Positions 1 to 9,000 of a stretch of DNA of 17,826 bases are shown one piece after another. Below the pieces are notes generated by a model. The model was not told the origin of the DNA and searched no databases. It worked only from the letters and a program-made list of their open reading frames with translations. Positions within the stretch are counted from its first letter, which is position 1. Each line of letters starts with the position of its first letter. A program made the position numbers and the translations under genes. This DNA is from Paracoccaceae bacterium (GTDB lineage Bacteria; Pseudomonadota; Alphaproteobacteria; Rhodobacterales; Rhodobacteraceae), in NCBI GenBank assembly GCA_003512825.1, contig DOOI01000207.1, positions 7,620-25,445 of the forward strand, read 5' to 3'.

Positions 1-408
1 CGGTGCGTTTTCCGGGGCCGTTTGACGGCGCCGCAAAAAAGACAGGCCAACCCCCAAACCGATCAAAAGCATGCCCGGCCCTGCGCCCCAAAGAATCCAG
101 TTCGAGCCACCGCCCAGCGGTTTGAGCAGCACATATTCCCCATAGCGCTCGACAATAAACTCAATGGTTTGCGCGTTGGTATCCCCCTCAACCAGCCGCT
201 CACGCACCAAAAGACGCAGGTCTCGGGCCAGATCGGCATTTGATTCGTCAATGGATTCGTTTCGGCAAACGAGGCACCTCAATCCTTTTGAGATGTCACG
301 CGCCCGTTCTTCAAGCACGGGGTCCGCAAGGATTTCATCGGGCTGGACAGCCATAGCCGGAGTGAGGCTGGCGACAACCAATGTCGCAGCGAGCAGAAAG
401 CGCCTCAT
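1..408 (-). CDS. ccmH: Cytochrome c-type biogenesis protein CcmH (3' end cut by window edge)
   Basis: Reading the minus strand from the ATG at 408 gives 136 residues with no stop before the window edge, so the C-terminus is missing. Residues 1-20 form a signal peptide or membrane anchor (MRRFLLAATL...). The hallmark LRCLVCRNESI lies at residues 43-53, with the redox cysteines C45 and C48. A C-terminal hydrophobic segment (about residues 102-127, GAGPGMLLIGLGVGLSFL) is followed by basic residues. CcmH is the periplasmic thiol oxidoreductase that, in System I cytochrome c maturation, keeps the apocytochrome CXXCH cysteines reduced and works with the CcmF haem lyase. Its ATG overlaps the ccmF stop as ATGA (405-408), so translational coupling is likely. 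The usual Q after the second Cys is R here, a common variant in this lineage as far as I recall. Confidence 0.93.
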   Translation of the reverse strand, partial: MRRFLLAATLVVASLTPAMAVQPDEILADPVLEERARDISKGLRCLVCRNESIDESNADLARDLRLLVRERLVEGDTNAQTIEFIVERYGEYVLLKPLGGGSNWILWGAGPGMLLIGLGVGLSFLRRRQTAPENAP

Positions 409-2369
409 TCCGCAGGCACCCCCGCTACTGTGGATTGACGACGTGCACCGGCGGCCACGCGATAGCGCCGATCAGTGAGGCTCATGACCCCGCCCAATGC
501 CATCAAGATCGCTCCGCCCCAAATCCAATTCGCCATCGGTTTGATGTAGGTTCGTACCGCCCAACCACCGTCGGCCTGTGGATCACCGATCACCAGATAG
601 ACATCACGAAGCAAGCCACTGTTGATCGCGGCTTCCGTTGTCGGCATCTGCGCTACGGGATAGACCCGTTTTTCCGGATACAAGACCGCCACTTCGCGGC
701 CTGCGCGAGAGACAAGCATCTCTGCTTTGGTCGAGAAGTAATTCGGGCCCGGTTCGCGATGCACATCTACCAATGTGATCGAATATCCCGCGACATCAAA
801 GGTTTCGCCAATTTTCGCCGTGCGAACATCTTCGACATCCCAAGCCATCAGCCCCGCGATACCGATAAAAATCACGCCCATGCCTGAATGTGCGATGGCT
901 TTGCCCCAATCAGCGCGTGGAAGGCGCAACAAACGCCCTGCTCCCGAAGAGCCAGTGCGGCTCCACAAATCGGTCGCGGCACCTGCCACCAGCCAAACCC
1001 CTAGCGCAAGCCCAACAGGGCCAAGCGCCGAGCGTCCGCTTTGCAGGGCATAGACCAAAAGCAGCGTCGCGAGTGCCAAAATCAGCGCAGGCACCAGTTG
1101 GCGCAGACCGCGTGTGATGGTGGCGCGCTTCCATGACATGACCGCGCCCAACGGCAGTATCACCGCAAGTGCGATCATAAACGGCGTGAACGCCGCATCA
1201 AAGAAGGGTGGCCCGACGGAAAGTTTACGGTCAAAAAACATCTCGGCGGCCAAAGGCCACAGCGTGCCAACGAAAACCACGAGTGCGGAAACCGCAAGAA
1301 TGATGTTGTTGAAAACCAGCGCGCTTTCCCGGCTTACCATCGAAAAGACGCCTTTGGCTTCCATGGCCCCTGCGCGTGCCGCAAAAAGAATGAGCGCGCC
1401 GCCCATAAAGACTGCGAGAATCATCAAGATAAACACGCCGCGTTCTGGATCATTGGCAAAAGCATGCACCGAGGTGATCACGCCAGAGCGCACGATAAAG
1501 GTGCCGATAAGGCTAAACCCGAAAGCCATGATCGCCAAAAGGATCGTCCAGCTTTTCAAGCTTTCCCGCTTTTCCACCACAATCGCGGAATGCAAAAGCG
1601 CCGCCGCGATGAGCCAAGGCATGAAGGACGCATTCTCGACCGGATCCCAGAACCAAAACCCGCCCCAACCAAGTTCGTAATAGGCCCACCAAGACCCAAG
1701 CGCGATTCCAATGGTCAGGAAAATCCAAGCCGCCAAGGTCCAAGGCCGCACCCACCGCCCCCAAGCCGCATCCACACGACCCTCGATCAGCGCAGCAACC
1801 GCGAAAGCAAAGGTCATCGAAAGGCCGACATAGCCGAGATAGAGAAACGGCGGATGGAAGGCGAGACCCGGGTCTTGCAGCAGCGGGTTAAGGTCTTGGC
1901 CATCCATTGGCGGCACGGCAAGACGCAGGAACGGGTTGGATGTGAATAGGATAAACGCGTAAAAAGCCACGGAAACACTGGCCTGCACCGCCAGAACCCG
2001 TGCCTTGAGTGTCGGAGGCAGGTTTTGACCAAACCAAACTGCCGAGGCCCCAAACAGCGCCAAAATCAGAACCCAGAGCAGCATGGACCCCTCATGGTTC
2101 CCCCATACGCCTGATACTTTGTAGAGCATCGGCTTGAGCGAATGCGAGTTATCCACCACCAGTTTCAAGCTGAAATCCGAGGTCACAAAAGCATGCGTGA
2201 GCGCAGCGAATGAAAAGCCCACCAGCAGGAACTGCACCACGGCTGTTGGCTCGGCCAAAGCCATCCAGCCCGGCCAGCGCTTATGTGCGCCCACAAGGGG
2301 AACAATGGTTTGCACGACGGCAACAAGGGCCGCGAGGATGAGGGCGAAATGTCCGAGCTCTGTAATCAT
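405..2369 (-). CDS. ccmF: Cytochrome c haem lyase subunit CcmF
   Basis: The gene encodes 654 residues, the usual length for CcmF. It is a polytopic inner-membrane protein with many hydrophobic helices throughout. The family signatures are the periplasmic WWD haem-handling domain at residues 235-253 (WGGFWFWDPVENASFMPWL), NHEGS at 91-95, FHPPFLYLGY at 171-180, and a later conserved His in the GVITSVHAFA stretch. CcmF receives haem from holo-CcmE and, with CcmH, attaches it covalently to apocytochrome c in the periplasm. It lies downstream of the lysis pair (74-base gap) and overlaps ccmH by 4 bases. No strong Shine-Dalgarno is visible before the ATG at 2369. The C-terminal region ends in a hydrophobic helix (ANWIWGGAILMALGGVMSL) followed by a short basic tail. 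Confidence 0.97.
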   Translation of the reverse strand: MITELGHFALILAALVAVVQTIVPLVGAHKRWPGWMALAEPTAVVQFLLVGFSFAALTHAFVTSDFSLKLVVDNSHSLKPMLYKVSGVWGNHEGSMLLWVLILALFGASAVWFGQNLPPTLKARVLAVQASVSVAFYAFILFTSNPFLRLAVPPMDGQDLNPLLQDPGLAFHPPFLYLGYVGLSMTFAFAVAALIEGRVDAAWGRWVRPWTLAAWIFLTIGIALGSWWAYYELGWGGFWFWDPVENASFMPWLIAAALLHSAIVVEKRESLKSWTILLAIMAFGFSLIGTFIVRSGVITSVHAFANDPERGVFILMILAVFMGGALILFAARAGAMEAKGVFSMVSRESALVFNNIILAVSALVVFVGTLWPLAAEMFFDRKLSVGPPFFDAAFTPFMIALAVILPLGAVMSWKRATITRGLRQLVPALILALATLLLVYALQSGRSALGPVGLALGVWLVAGAATDLWSRTGSSGAGRLLRLPRADWGKAIAHSGMGVIFIGIAGLMAWDVEDVRTAKIGETFDVAGYSITLVDVHREPGPNYFSTKAEMLVSRAGREVAVLYPEKRVYPVAQMPTTEAAINSGLLRDVYLVIGDPQADGGWAVRTYIKPMANWIWGGAILMALGGVMSLTDRRYRVAAGARRQSTVAGVPAE

Positions 2370-2443
2370 GCGCGAACAATAGAGCGCCCTTATCGCCGGG
2401 CCAATCAGAAAAGACGTTTAAAAAAGATCACTTTGTCGCGGGG

Positions 2444-3064
2444 TCAGCGCAACTCGCGCAAATCTTGTTGCTCCGGGGTGGCCGCCCGCGCGCGCGATTG
2501 TCGCAGCCAAGCATCGAGCGCAGGATTTTCCACATGCTGCGTCACCTTGGGAACCAAGGATGCATCGGTGCCTGTATCTGCAACACCGGGGCTGGTGGCG
2601 CGCAATGCACGCAACGCGCGCAGATTTTGTGCCACGATCGGTGCAACCGCCAGCGTTTGAACGACACTTGTCTGAAACTCCTGCCCTTTCGCCTGATGAC
2701 GCGCACCAAAATAAAAGCTCACAATCGCCCCCATCAGCCACCAAAGAGGCTCGGGCACCAATGCAATCCCTTGCATTCGCTCGGAAAACCACAGCGGGTC
2801 TACCATGGCGGCCACGAAAAGCCCCAGCGTGCCCAAAGCCAACATCGGACGCGGCAGACGGTTCACCCCATCCATGATCCTGTCAAACATCCCAGGGCGC
2901 GCGATTGCGAACTCAGATCCATATTGCGCCAGCGCCGCCTGACGCATCGCTGCCTCACGCACGGCTTCGTCCTCGACGTTTTCTCGAAACACACCAGCGG
3001 TTTCGCGGATCAGATTGCGCCCATCCCCAAAGACCACATCGAGGCCACGTTCAATCATCCCCAT
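2444..3064 (-). CDS. 3-TM holin family protein, gene-transfer-agent release type
   Basis: The product is 206 residues. The N-terminal third is charged and amphipathic (MGMIERGLDVVFGDGRNLIRETAGVFREN). Two clear membrane segments follow at about 73-92 (PMLALGTLGLFVAAMVDPLW) and 102-121 (LVPEPLWWLMGAIVSFYFGA), with a third weaker one possible around 132-146. This layout, and its pairing with a GH108 muramidase, fits the family described as 'holin of 3TMs, for gene-transfer release', typified by Rhodobacter capsulatus rcc00556. Such holins permeabilise the cytoplasmic membrane so that the muramidase reaches peptidoglycan and GTA particles escape. The ATG overlaps the end of the muramidase gene by 10 bases, indicating translational coupling. 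The frame is intact although its partner is frameshifted. Family assignment is from recall of the family, not from a search. Confidence 0.83.
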   Translation of the reverse strand: MGMIERGLDVVFGDGRNLIRETAGVFRENVEDEAVREAAMRQAALAQYGSEFAIARPGMFDRIMDGVNRLPRPMLALGTLGLFVAAMVDPLWFSERMQGIALVPEPLWWLMGAIVSFYFGARHQAKGQEFQTSVVQTLAVAPIVAQNLRALRALRATSPGVADTGTDASLVPKVTQHVENPALDAWLRQSRARAATPEQQDLRELR

Positions 3065-3631
3065 GCCTGCACCCGTGTCTGGAATTCTCTTTCGGTCAAA
3101 TGATACCGAGGCGTGATAAATTCCTCGGCCCGGCGTATCCAGCCGCCCTTCTCGCCCCGCTGTGTTCGGGCAAATTTACGGCTCAAGGGGCGCTCATCGG
3201 CCAGTCTCAGGTAATAGTTACGCCGCGCGATCCCATATGCATCTACCAGATACTGCGGCGAAACCACCGAAGCCAAATCTGCTGCCTGCGCGGTCGCATC
3301 GCCAATGATGCCATCAACCGCAATCTGATGGCCCATTTCCACCAAAAGCCGCTGCAAAATCCGCACCGCATTTGATCCGGCATTAACATACATATCGAAA
3401 ACAGAGGCCTGCAACCCATGCGGCAAGAGATTAAGTCTTGGCCGCTCATAGTAGTGTTCAATAAAGATATTTTCGGCATCTTCGCGTGTGAGCGCATGCA
3501 GATCGGCCAGATCGACGCATCGTTTGCAACGTCACACCAAAGTTGGTCGCCCCACCTGGGTCTGCGGGATTATTCACAAACCCGCCTTCACGCGCCACGA
3601 TCTCGCGCGCGATCTCTGATACAAGTCTCAT
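3055..3631 (-). pseudogene. GH108 N-acetylmuramidase (holin-associated, GTA-type endolysin), frameshifted
   Basis: Two reading frames together make one muramidase. The N-terminal frame starts at ATG 3631 and runs to a TGA at 3458-3460. It carries the GH108 signature REGGFVNNPADPGGATNFGVT, with the catalytic-type Glu in EGG, and is homologous to about residue 40 (TLQTMRR). The second frame is open from about 3531 down to the TGA at 3055-3057. It resumes with DLADLHALTREDAENIFIEHYYERP and continues through the peptidoglycan-binding type C-terminal domain (SVFDMYVNAGSNAVRILQRLL, YGIARRNYY, GGWIRRAEEFITPRYHL). The junction lies near 3515-3510. In relatives I recall about ten more residues here, a LGLDLDGDGxV-like loop, so a deletion of a number of bases not divisible by three is the simplest reading. 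It probably makes no active enzyme in this strain, unless this is a sequencing error. The second half alone has only a TTG start at 3426. Confidence 0.8.
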
Positions 3632-3705
3632 TCTGCCCCCATGCGATTACTGACCGGGACGATGATCTTGCAGGGAGCTTAACAGCTGTTCATCCCACCG
3701 CGCGC

Positions 3706-4158
3706 TTAACTGCCGGGGGTCGTGCCCTCTTTGTAAACGCCTTGTTCCTTGAGCGCGTCGATCACCTCTTTTGGCATATAGGTCTCGTCGTGTTTAGCAA
3801 GGATTTCAGTAGCTTCAAAGATGCCGTTAACGTAACTGCCCGTGCCAACCATCCCTTGGTTTTCACCAAAAAGGTCGGGCAAAATACCCGTGTATGTGAC
3901 GGGGATCGACGCGCCGCCATCAGTAACGTTAAAGCGGATCACCTCGCCTTGGCCGCGCACCAGCGTGCCAATTTCGACCAATCCCCCGATCCGAAACACC
4001 TCACTCGGCCCCGGCGGGTCCGCAGCGATCTGGCTTGGAGCGCGAAAAAAGTTGATGCCATCGCGCATGGCATAACCAACCAGCACTGTCGCCCCGATCA
4101 AAGCAACCACGGCTAACCCGACGATTTGCACGCGCCGCTGTTTCTTCAGACCCTTCAT
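3706..4158 (-). CDS. ccmE: Cytochrome c maturation haem chaperone CcmE
   Basis: The product is 150 residues, typical for the family. A short basic N-terminus is followed by a single membrane anchor (about residues 11-30, QIVGLAVVALIGATVLVGYA). A periplasmic beta-barrel (OB-fold) domain follows, with FRIGGLVEIGTL and the ILPDLFGENQGMVGTG stretch. The haem-attachment motif LAKHDETYMP is present, placing the covalent haem ligand at H123 and the partner tyrosine at Y127. CcmE takes haem from the CcmABCD complex and hands it to CcmF. Here it is separated from ccmF by the lysis pair. A good Shine-Dalgarno (AGGGAG on the minus strand) precedes the ATG. A candidate promoter lies in the 75-base gap behind murI, so ccmE may start its own transcript. 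Confidence 0.96.
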   Translation of the reverse strand: MKGLKKQRRVQIVGLAVVALIGATVLVGYAMRDGINFFRAPSQIAADPPGPSEVFRIGGLVEIGTLVRGQGEVIRFNVTDGGASIPVTYTGILPDLFGENQGMVGTGSYVNGIFEATEILAKHDETYMPKEVIDALKEQGVYKEGTTPGS

Positions 4159-4180
4159 CGGCGTCTCCCTATTTTTTTAC

Positions 4181-4208
4181 CATCTAAGCGCGACACGGCA
4201 TTTCACAA
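4181..4208 (-). promoter_or_regulatory. Candidate sigma-70-like promoter for ccmE
   Basis: On the minus strand a TTGTGA -35 element (4203-4208) is followed after 16 bases by a TAGATG -10 element (4181-4186). It lies in the murI-ccmE gap and points into ccmE. The elements are imperfect, so this is only suggestive. Confidence 0.3.
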
Positions 4209-4233
4209 GCTTTGCGCCCTTTGATTTTCCGCC

Positions 4234-5046
4234 TCAAGCCGCCTCAAAGGTGATCTGACGGCGCATGAATTGTGTGGCACGGTTGGAAACCTTGCGTGGA
4301 TCTCCAGTCGTCAGGAATTTTCGCTGCTGCCCTGCCCCAAGCATTTCAGGGCGGCGCTTGAGGTAATCCTCCAAACTTGCGGCCACCAAATTAGGCTGGC
4401 TGAACACAGAGACGTCCGGCCCAAGCGCATCCCGGAAAATATGTTCCATAAGCGGATAATGCGTGCACCCCAGCACCGCTGCATCCGGATGCGGCATCTT
4501 GCGAAGCAGCGCATCGACATGGCTACGCACCAAGGCTTCCGCCAAGATCAGGTCACCGTCCTCAATCGCATCCACAACGCCACCGCAGGCCTGCGCTTCA
4601 ACATCCACGCCAATGGCGCGAAAGGCCAATTCGCGCTGAAACGCCCGCGAGCGGACGGTAGCGGGCGTTGCAAACAGAGCCGCATGCTTCACACCCACTT
4701 CGCGCGGCGCACTATTATCGCCCCAGTTGCGCTCGGTGAGCGCTTCGATCAACGGCACAAACACGCCCAAAACGCGTTTATCCGCAGGCACCCAAGTTTC
4801 CTGCATCCGCTTGAGCGCCGCTGCGGACGCTGTATTGCACGCCAATATCACCAGATCACAGCCCTCGGCCCACATCCGCTCCACCGCAGCGCAGGTCAGG
4901 TTGAAAATATCCTCAGCGTCACGCACCCCATAAGGCGCATGGGCGTTATCGCCAAAATAAACGAATGGCACGCTCGGCAAGCGCTTTTCCAGCGCATCCA
5001 GCACCGTCAGCCCGCCAAGACCGCTATCAAAAACCCCGACTGCCAT
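4234..5046 (-). CDS. murI: Glutamate racemase
   Basis: The product is 270 residues, standard for MurI. The N-terminal signature [13 protein letters not shown] is at residues 4-16, with the D7/S8 pair. The first catalytic Cys is C70 in [12 protein letters not shown], and the second is C194 in [10 protein letters not shown]. MurI interconverts L- and D-glutamate in the cytoplasm without cofactor, supplying D-Glu for peptidoglycan precursors. Its start lies inside the 3' end of the upstream acyltransferase gene (20-base overlap, 5027-5046). It is therefore almost certainly co-transcribed and coupled to it. The Shine-Dalgarno before the ATG is weak, which fits expression by coupling. Confidence 0.97.
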   Translation of the reverse strand: MAVGVFDSGLGGLTVLDALEKRLPSVPFVYFGDNAHAPYGVRDAEDIFNLTCAAVERMWAEGCDLVILACNTASAAALKRMQETWVPADKRVLGVFVPLIEALTERNWGDNSAPREVGVKHAALFATPATVRSRAFQRELAFRAIGVDVEAQACGGVVDAIEDGDLILAEALVRSHVDALLRKMPHPDAAVLGCTHYPLMEHIFRDALGPDVSVFSQPNLVAASLEDYLKRRPEMLGAGQQRKFLTTGDPRKVSNRATQFMRRQITFEAA

Positions 5047-5956
5047 CTTTTACCGATCTTTCCCCGCTCTCGCGGCGATGTTTCTCTTCAAATTCAAACC
5101 CATAGTCGAAGGATTTCAACGGTGTCGTCGAAAGCGCGTAAGTGCGCTGGCGCAAAAAGTCCATCAAGGCTTTCGTATCGCTCGCCCGCGCCGCAATCTC
5201 TTCGCGCGGGATCGGCTGGCCAATCACCACGCGAACGGGCGCATCGATACGCTTGGCGAACTCCTTGATCAATAGACCCAGTCGAAGCGTCGAATGCAAA
5301 TGGCTGGCGATCTGAAACATCCGGCTGGTGCGGCCCTCGAAATAGATTGGCACCACAGTCGCACCGCTTTTCGAGATCATCCGAGCAGTAAACCCGCGCC
5401 ACCCCGGATCCATGGGTTGAGAGAAGGGCTTTGCTGAGGTCGACACCGTCCCGCCCGGGAAAATTCCAATTGCCCCTCCTCGCGCCAAATAGGCCAGCGC
5501 TTCTTTTCGGGTGCTTAGATTGAGCGCCATCGCCTCTTTTGATTCCTCAAACGAGATCGGCAGCACGACGCGCTCCAAGTCCGGAGCCCGGGTAAAGACA
5601 CTATTGGCCAGAATGCGAAAATCGCCCCGCACCCGCGACAGAATATGCCCCAACATCAGCCCGTCCAGAATACCATAAGGATGATTGGCAATCAGGATCA
5701 GCGGGCCCTCAGACGGTATATTCTCCAAGGCGCCGGCAGTCACATCAAGACTAAGCCCATACCGCTCAACGATAACTTGCCAAAAATCACGCCCCGTTGC
5801 GACTTCCTGCTCATAGCCGCGTGCGCGCTTGATAAGCCGGATCCGGCCTGTGACATTCTCCATCATGCGAATGAGCACCCGACCTCCGCGTGTCGCCGCA
5901 GAGTTAGAATAGGTGATGTCGCGCGCGATCTGGCGCTCGTGGGATTGCGGACGCAT
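5027..5956 (-). CDS. Lysophospholipid acyltransferase family protein (PlsC-like / 'putative hemolysin' group)
   Basis: The product is 309 residues. It carries the acyltransferase block [10 protein letters not shown] at 91-100 with the catalytic-type His (H92) and Asp (D98). The spacing is HX5D, one residue longer than the classical HX4D of PlsC. Later family blocks are GIFPGGT at 164-170 and VVPIYFEG at 201-208. These features place it in the lysophospholipid acyltransferase superfamily, near the branch often annotated as 1-acyl-glycerol-3-phosphate acyltransferase or hemolysin-like. The substrate (lysophosphatidic acid, lyso-ornithine lipid or other) cannot be decided from sequence. No clear membrane helix is seen, so peripheral membrane attachment is likely. 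A GGAGG (5961-5965) lies 4 bases before the ATG. It follows the oxidoreductase by 91 bases and overlaps murI by 20. Confidence 0.85.
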   Translation of the reverse strand: MRPQSHERQIARDITYSNSAATRGGRVLIRMMENVTGRIRLIKRARGYEQEVATGRDFWQVIVERYGLSLDVTAGALENIPSEGPLILIANHPYGILDGLMLGHILSRVRGDFRILANSVFTRAPDLERVVLPISFEESKEAMALNLSTRKEALAYLARGGAIGIFPGGTVSTSAKPFSQPMDPGWRGFTARMISKSGATVVPIYFEGRTSRMFQIASHLHSTLRLGLLIKEFAKRIDAPVRVVIGQPIPREEIAARASDTKALMDFLRQRTYALSTTPLKSFDYGFEFEEKHRRESGERSVKDGSRGF

Positions 5957-5973
5957 TGACCCTCCGTCAGCTT

Positions 5974-6005
5974 ACTCGGCCACCCTTTAACCGTGGCAGC
6001 CGAGT
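5974..6005 (-). promoter_or_regulatory. Hairpin between oxidoreductase stop and acyltransferase start
   Basis: ACTCG and GCCAC on the left arm pair with GTGGC and CGAGT on the right arm, with a 3-base bulge (5998-6000) and a 9-base loop (5984-5992), giving a 10-bp stem. No T-run follows on either strand, so it is not a standard intrinsic terminator. It could be a processing site, an attenuator, a Rho-associated structure or an operator. Confidence 0.4.
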
Positions 6006-6047
6006 CTCGCTAGTCTTCATGTCAGCACGATGACAAATCGGCCTGCG

Positions 6048-9000
6048 TTATTCCGCCGCTTTCCGTGTCTCTGTGCCCCCGGCGCGGATCACGGCCAAAA
6101 GCTCATCGCGGCGCGCTTGCGCTTTGGCATGCGCCGCCTCTTTGACGTGACCAAACCCACGAATTTGCAGCGGCAACTCCGCCAAGGCCACAATCGCATC
6201 GCGCGTTGCATCAGTCAGTTTTGGCAAAACATTGGCCATATCCGCCTCATATTGCGCGATCAAAGCCCGCTCCATCCGGCGTTCTGCGGTGCGGCCGAAC
6301 ACATCCAAAGCCGTGCCGCGCAAACCCTTGAATTTGGCCAAGATGCCAAACATCTTGAGCATGCGAGGCCCATATTCGATTTTCAGCGGTTTGCCGTCTG
6401 CACCCATTTTGGTCAGCAGCGGGGGCGCAAGGTGGAACTTCATCTTGAAGTCTCCCTCGAACTGTTCCTTTGCCTTTTCAACGGTTTGCAGGTGCAAGCG
6501 GGCCACTTCATACTCGTCTTTATACGCAAGCACCTTGTGATAGCCCTGTGCGACCGCCTCTTTCACCTTTTCATCCGCGACCTGATCCACCAGAGCGCGA
6601 TACTTCGCCGCGAGGCCCACATTTTGATAGTCCACCAGATGCGCGGCACGAAACGCGATACGCTCCGCAAGGCTTTTGGGTTTCGAGACCACCTTCGCTG
6701 ACATCAACGCCGCCGCCGCGGCCGGGTCAACGACCGCCCACCGACCAATCGCAAAGGCACGCAGGTTCTTGTCCACTGCAGCGCCATTGAGCCGGATCGC
6801 TTCTTCCATCGCGGCCAGTGACAGCGGAATAAGCCCGTTTTGCCATGCTGCCCCAAACACCATCATATTCGAGAAAATGGAATCGCCCAAAGTAACCCGC
6901 GCCAATTCAGAGGCGTCAAACATCGCAAGTCGCTCGCGTAACCGCGCCTCCAGAGCGAGGCCGAGCCGTTCAGTCGGAATGCGGAATTCAGTGTTGCGCG
7001 TAAAGTCGCCCGTGACGATATCGTGATTGTTTACCACGGCGCCAGTGCGTCCGCTGCGTGTCAAGCCAATGGTCTTTGCACCTGCGGACACAACGAGATC
7101 ACCGCCAATCAGCGCATCCGCTTCCCCGGTGGCTACACGGACGGCGCTGATATCTTCCGGACGATTGGCTATCCGGCAATGGATATGCACAGCGCCCCCC
7201 TTCTGGGCGAGGCCTGCCATTTCCATCATGCCGGCACCTTTGCCGTCAATCTGCGCGGCTTGCGCCAGCACGGCGCCCAGCGTCACAACACCTGTGCCGC
7301 CGACACCCGTAATGACCACGTTCCACGTGCCATTGATCGCGGCCATCTGCGGCATTGGCAGATCCGGCAAATGCAGTACAGCCGTCTCTGTCTTTTTCAC
7401 CTGCGCGCCCTCAAGCGTCACAAACGAGGGGCAAAACCCCTTGAGACAAGAGAAGTCCTTGTTGCAATTGGACTGGTCTACCGCACGTTTGCGGCCCAAT
7501 TCCGTCTCGACAGGTACGATCGAGACGCAGTTGGATTTTTGACCACAATCCCCGCAGCCTTCGCAAACATCCGTATTGATGAAAACCCGGCGATCCGGGT
7601 CCGGGAACTTGCCGCGTTTACGGCGACGGCGTTTTTCGGCGGCACAGGTCTGCACATAAAGAATGACGGACACGCCCTTCAGCGTCGTGCATTTCTCCTG
7701 AACTGTCTGCAAGTCCGCGCGCTCATAGGTCGGCACACCAGATGGGAACCCCGCCAGATTGACGTCTTCCTTCTTATCATAGACGACGAAAAGTTGCTCG
7801 ACCCCCATGGCCCGCACTTCTGCCGCGATGCGATAGGCGTCCAAACCGCCCTCATTGCCCTGCCCGCCCGTCATCGCGACGGCATCGTTGAAAAGGATCT
7901 TGTAGGTCATCGTCGTGTTTGCGGCCATCGCGGCGCGGATTGCCTGAATGCCTGAGTGGTTATAGGTGCCATCGCCAAGGTTTTGGAAAACGTGATCACG
8001 CTTGGAAAACAAGCTCTCGCCAATCCAGTTTGCGCCTTCGCCGCCCATCTGGGTAAAGCCCAGTGTCGAGCGGTCCATCCATTGTGACATGAAGTGACAC
8101 CCAATGCCGGCATAGGCACGGCTGCCCTCTGGCACGCGCGTAGAGCTGTTATGCGGGCAACCTGAACAGAAATATGGAATGCGCTGCGCGATTTCTTCTG
8201 CATTATCATTGCGTTTTGCTTCGCGGATCGCATCAAGCCCCGATTGCACTTTCTCAGTGCCGCAGCCTTCTTCGATCAAGATATCGCCCAGCTGCTCGGC
8301 AATCCACACCGGGTCGAGCGCTCCTTTGGACGGGAACAATTCCTTGTCATGCAGCCCGCCTGCCCCGCCTTTATACCAGCCATAAACCCGACGCGTATCG
8401 CGGGTGTCAAACAAGGCTTCCTTGATCTGAACCTCGATCAGCTTGCGCTTTTCTTCCACCACCACGATCAGATCCAGCCCATCAGCCCATTCGTTGAAGG
8501 ACGTCATATCCAGCGGCCAGACCTGCGCGACCTTATAGGTCGTGATCCCAAGCCGTTCGGCTTCAGCAGCATCTATTCCCAACAGCGCCATGGAGTGCAG
8601 CAGATCGAGCCAGTTTTTTCCAGCGGCCACAAAGCCGATCTTGGCACCCGGCTTTCCCCATACCCGCTTGTCGATCCGATTGGCCCGCGCAAATGCTTCT
8701 GCGGCAAACCGCTTGTGATCGATCAGCCGGGCTTCTTGCTGCGTGGGATTGTCGACAAGGCGAATATTCAGCCCACCTTGCGGCATCGGAAAATCCGTGG
8801 GTGCCACAACCGATACTCGATCAGGGCGCGCATCAACCACCGCCGTCGCCTCAACGGTGTCCTTCATTGTCTTGAGACCAACCCACGTGCCCGAAAATCG
8901 GCTCAGCGCATAAGCGTAAATGCCCAGATCAAGGATCTCTTGCACCCCTGCCGGGCTGACAATCGGCATATATGCATCCACCAAAGCCCATTCAGACTGG

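Noticed and set aside
3243..3497. 84-residue minus-strand ORF over the muramidase junction
   Set aside because: It lies in the third frame and its translation has no family character. Both other frames at this place carry recognisable muramidase sequence.
3458..3531. Programmed ribosomal frameshift joining the two muramidase halves
   Set aside because: No slippery heptamer or following structure is seen at the junction, and a stretch of family sequence appears to be missing there. This fits a deletion better than recoding.
4270..5268. 332-residue plus-strand ORF antisense to murI
   Set aside because: The composition is rich in Arg, His and Gln, typical of an antisense shadow. The minus strand encodes clear MurI and acyltransferase motifs.
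7023..7955. 310-residue plus-strand ORF antisense to the oxidoreductase
   Set aside because: It is a shadow of the cysteine-cluster and TPP region on the other strand, with no recognisable domain.
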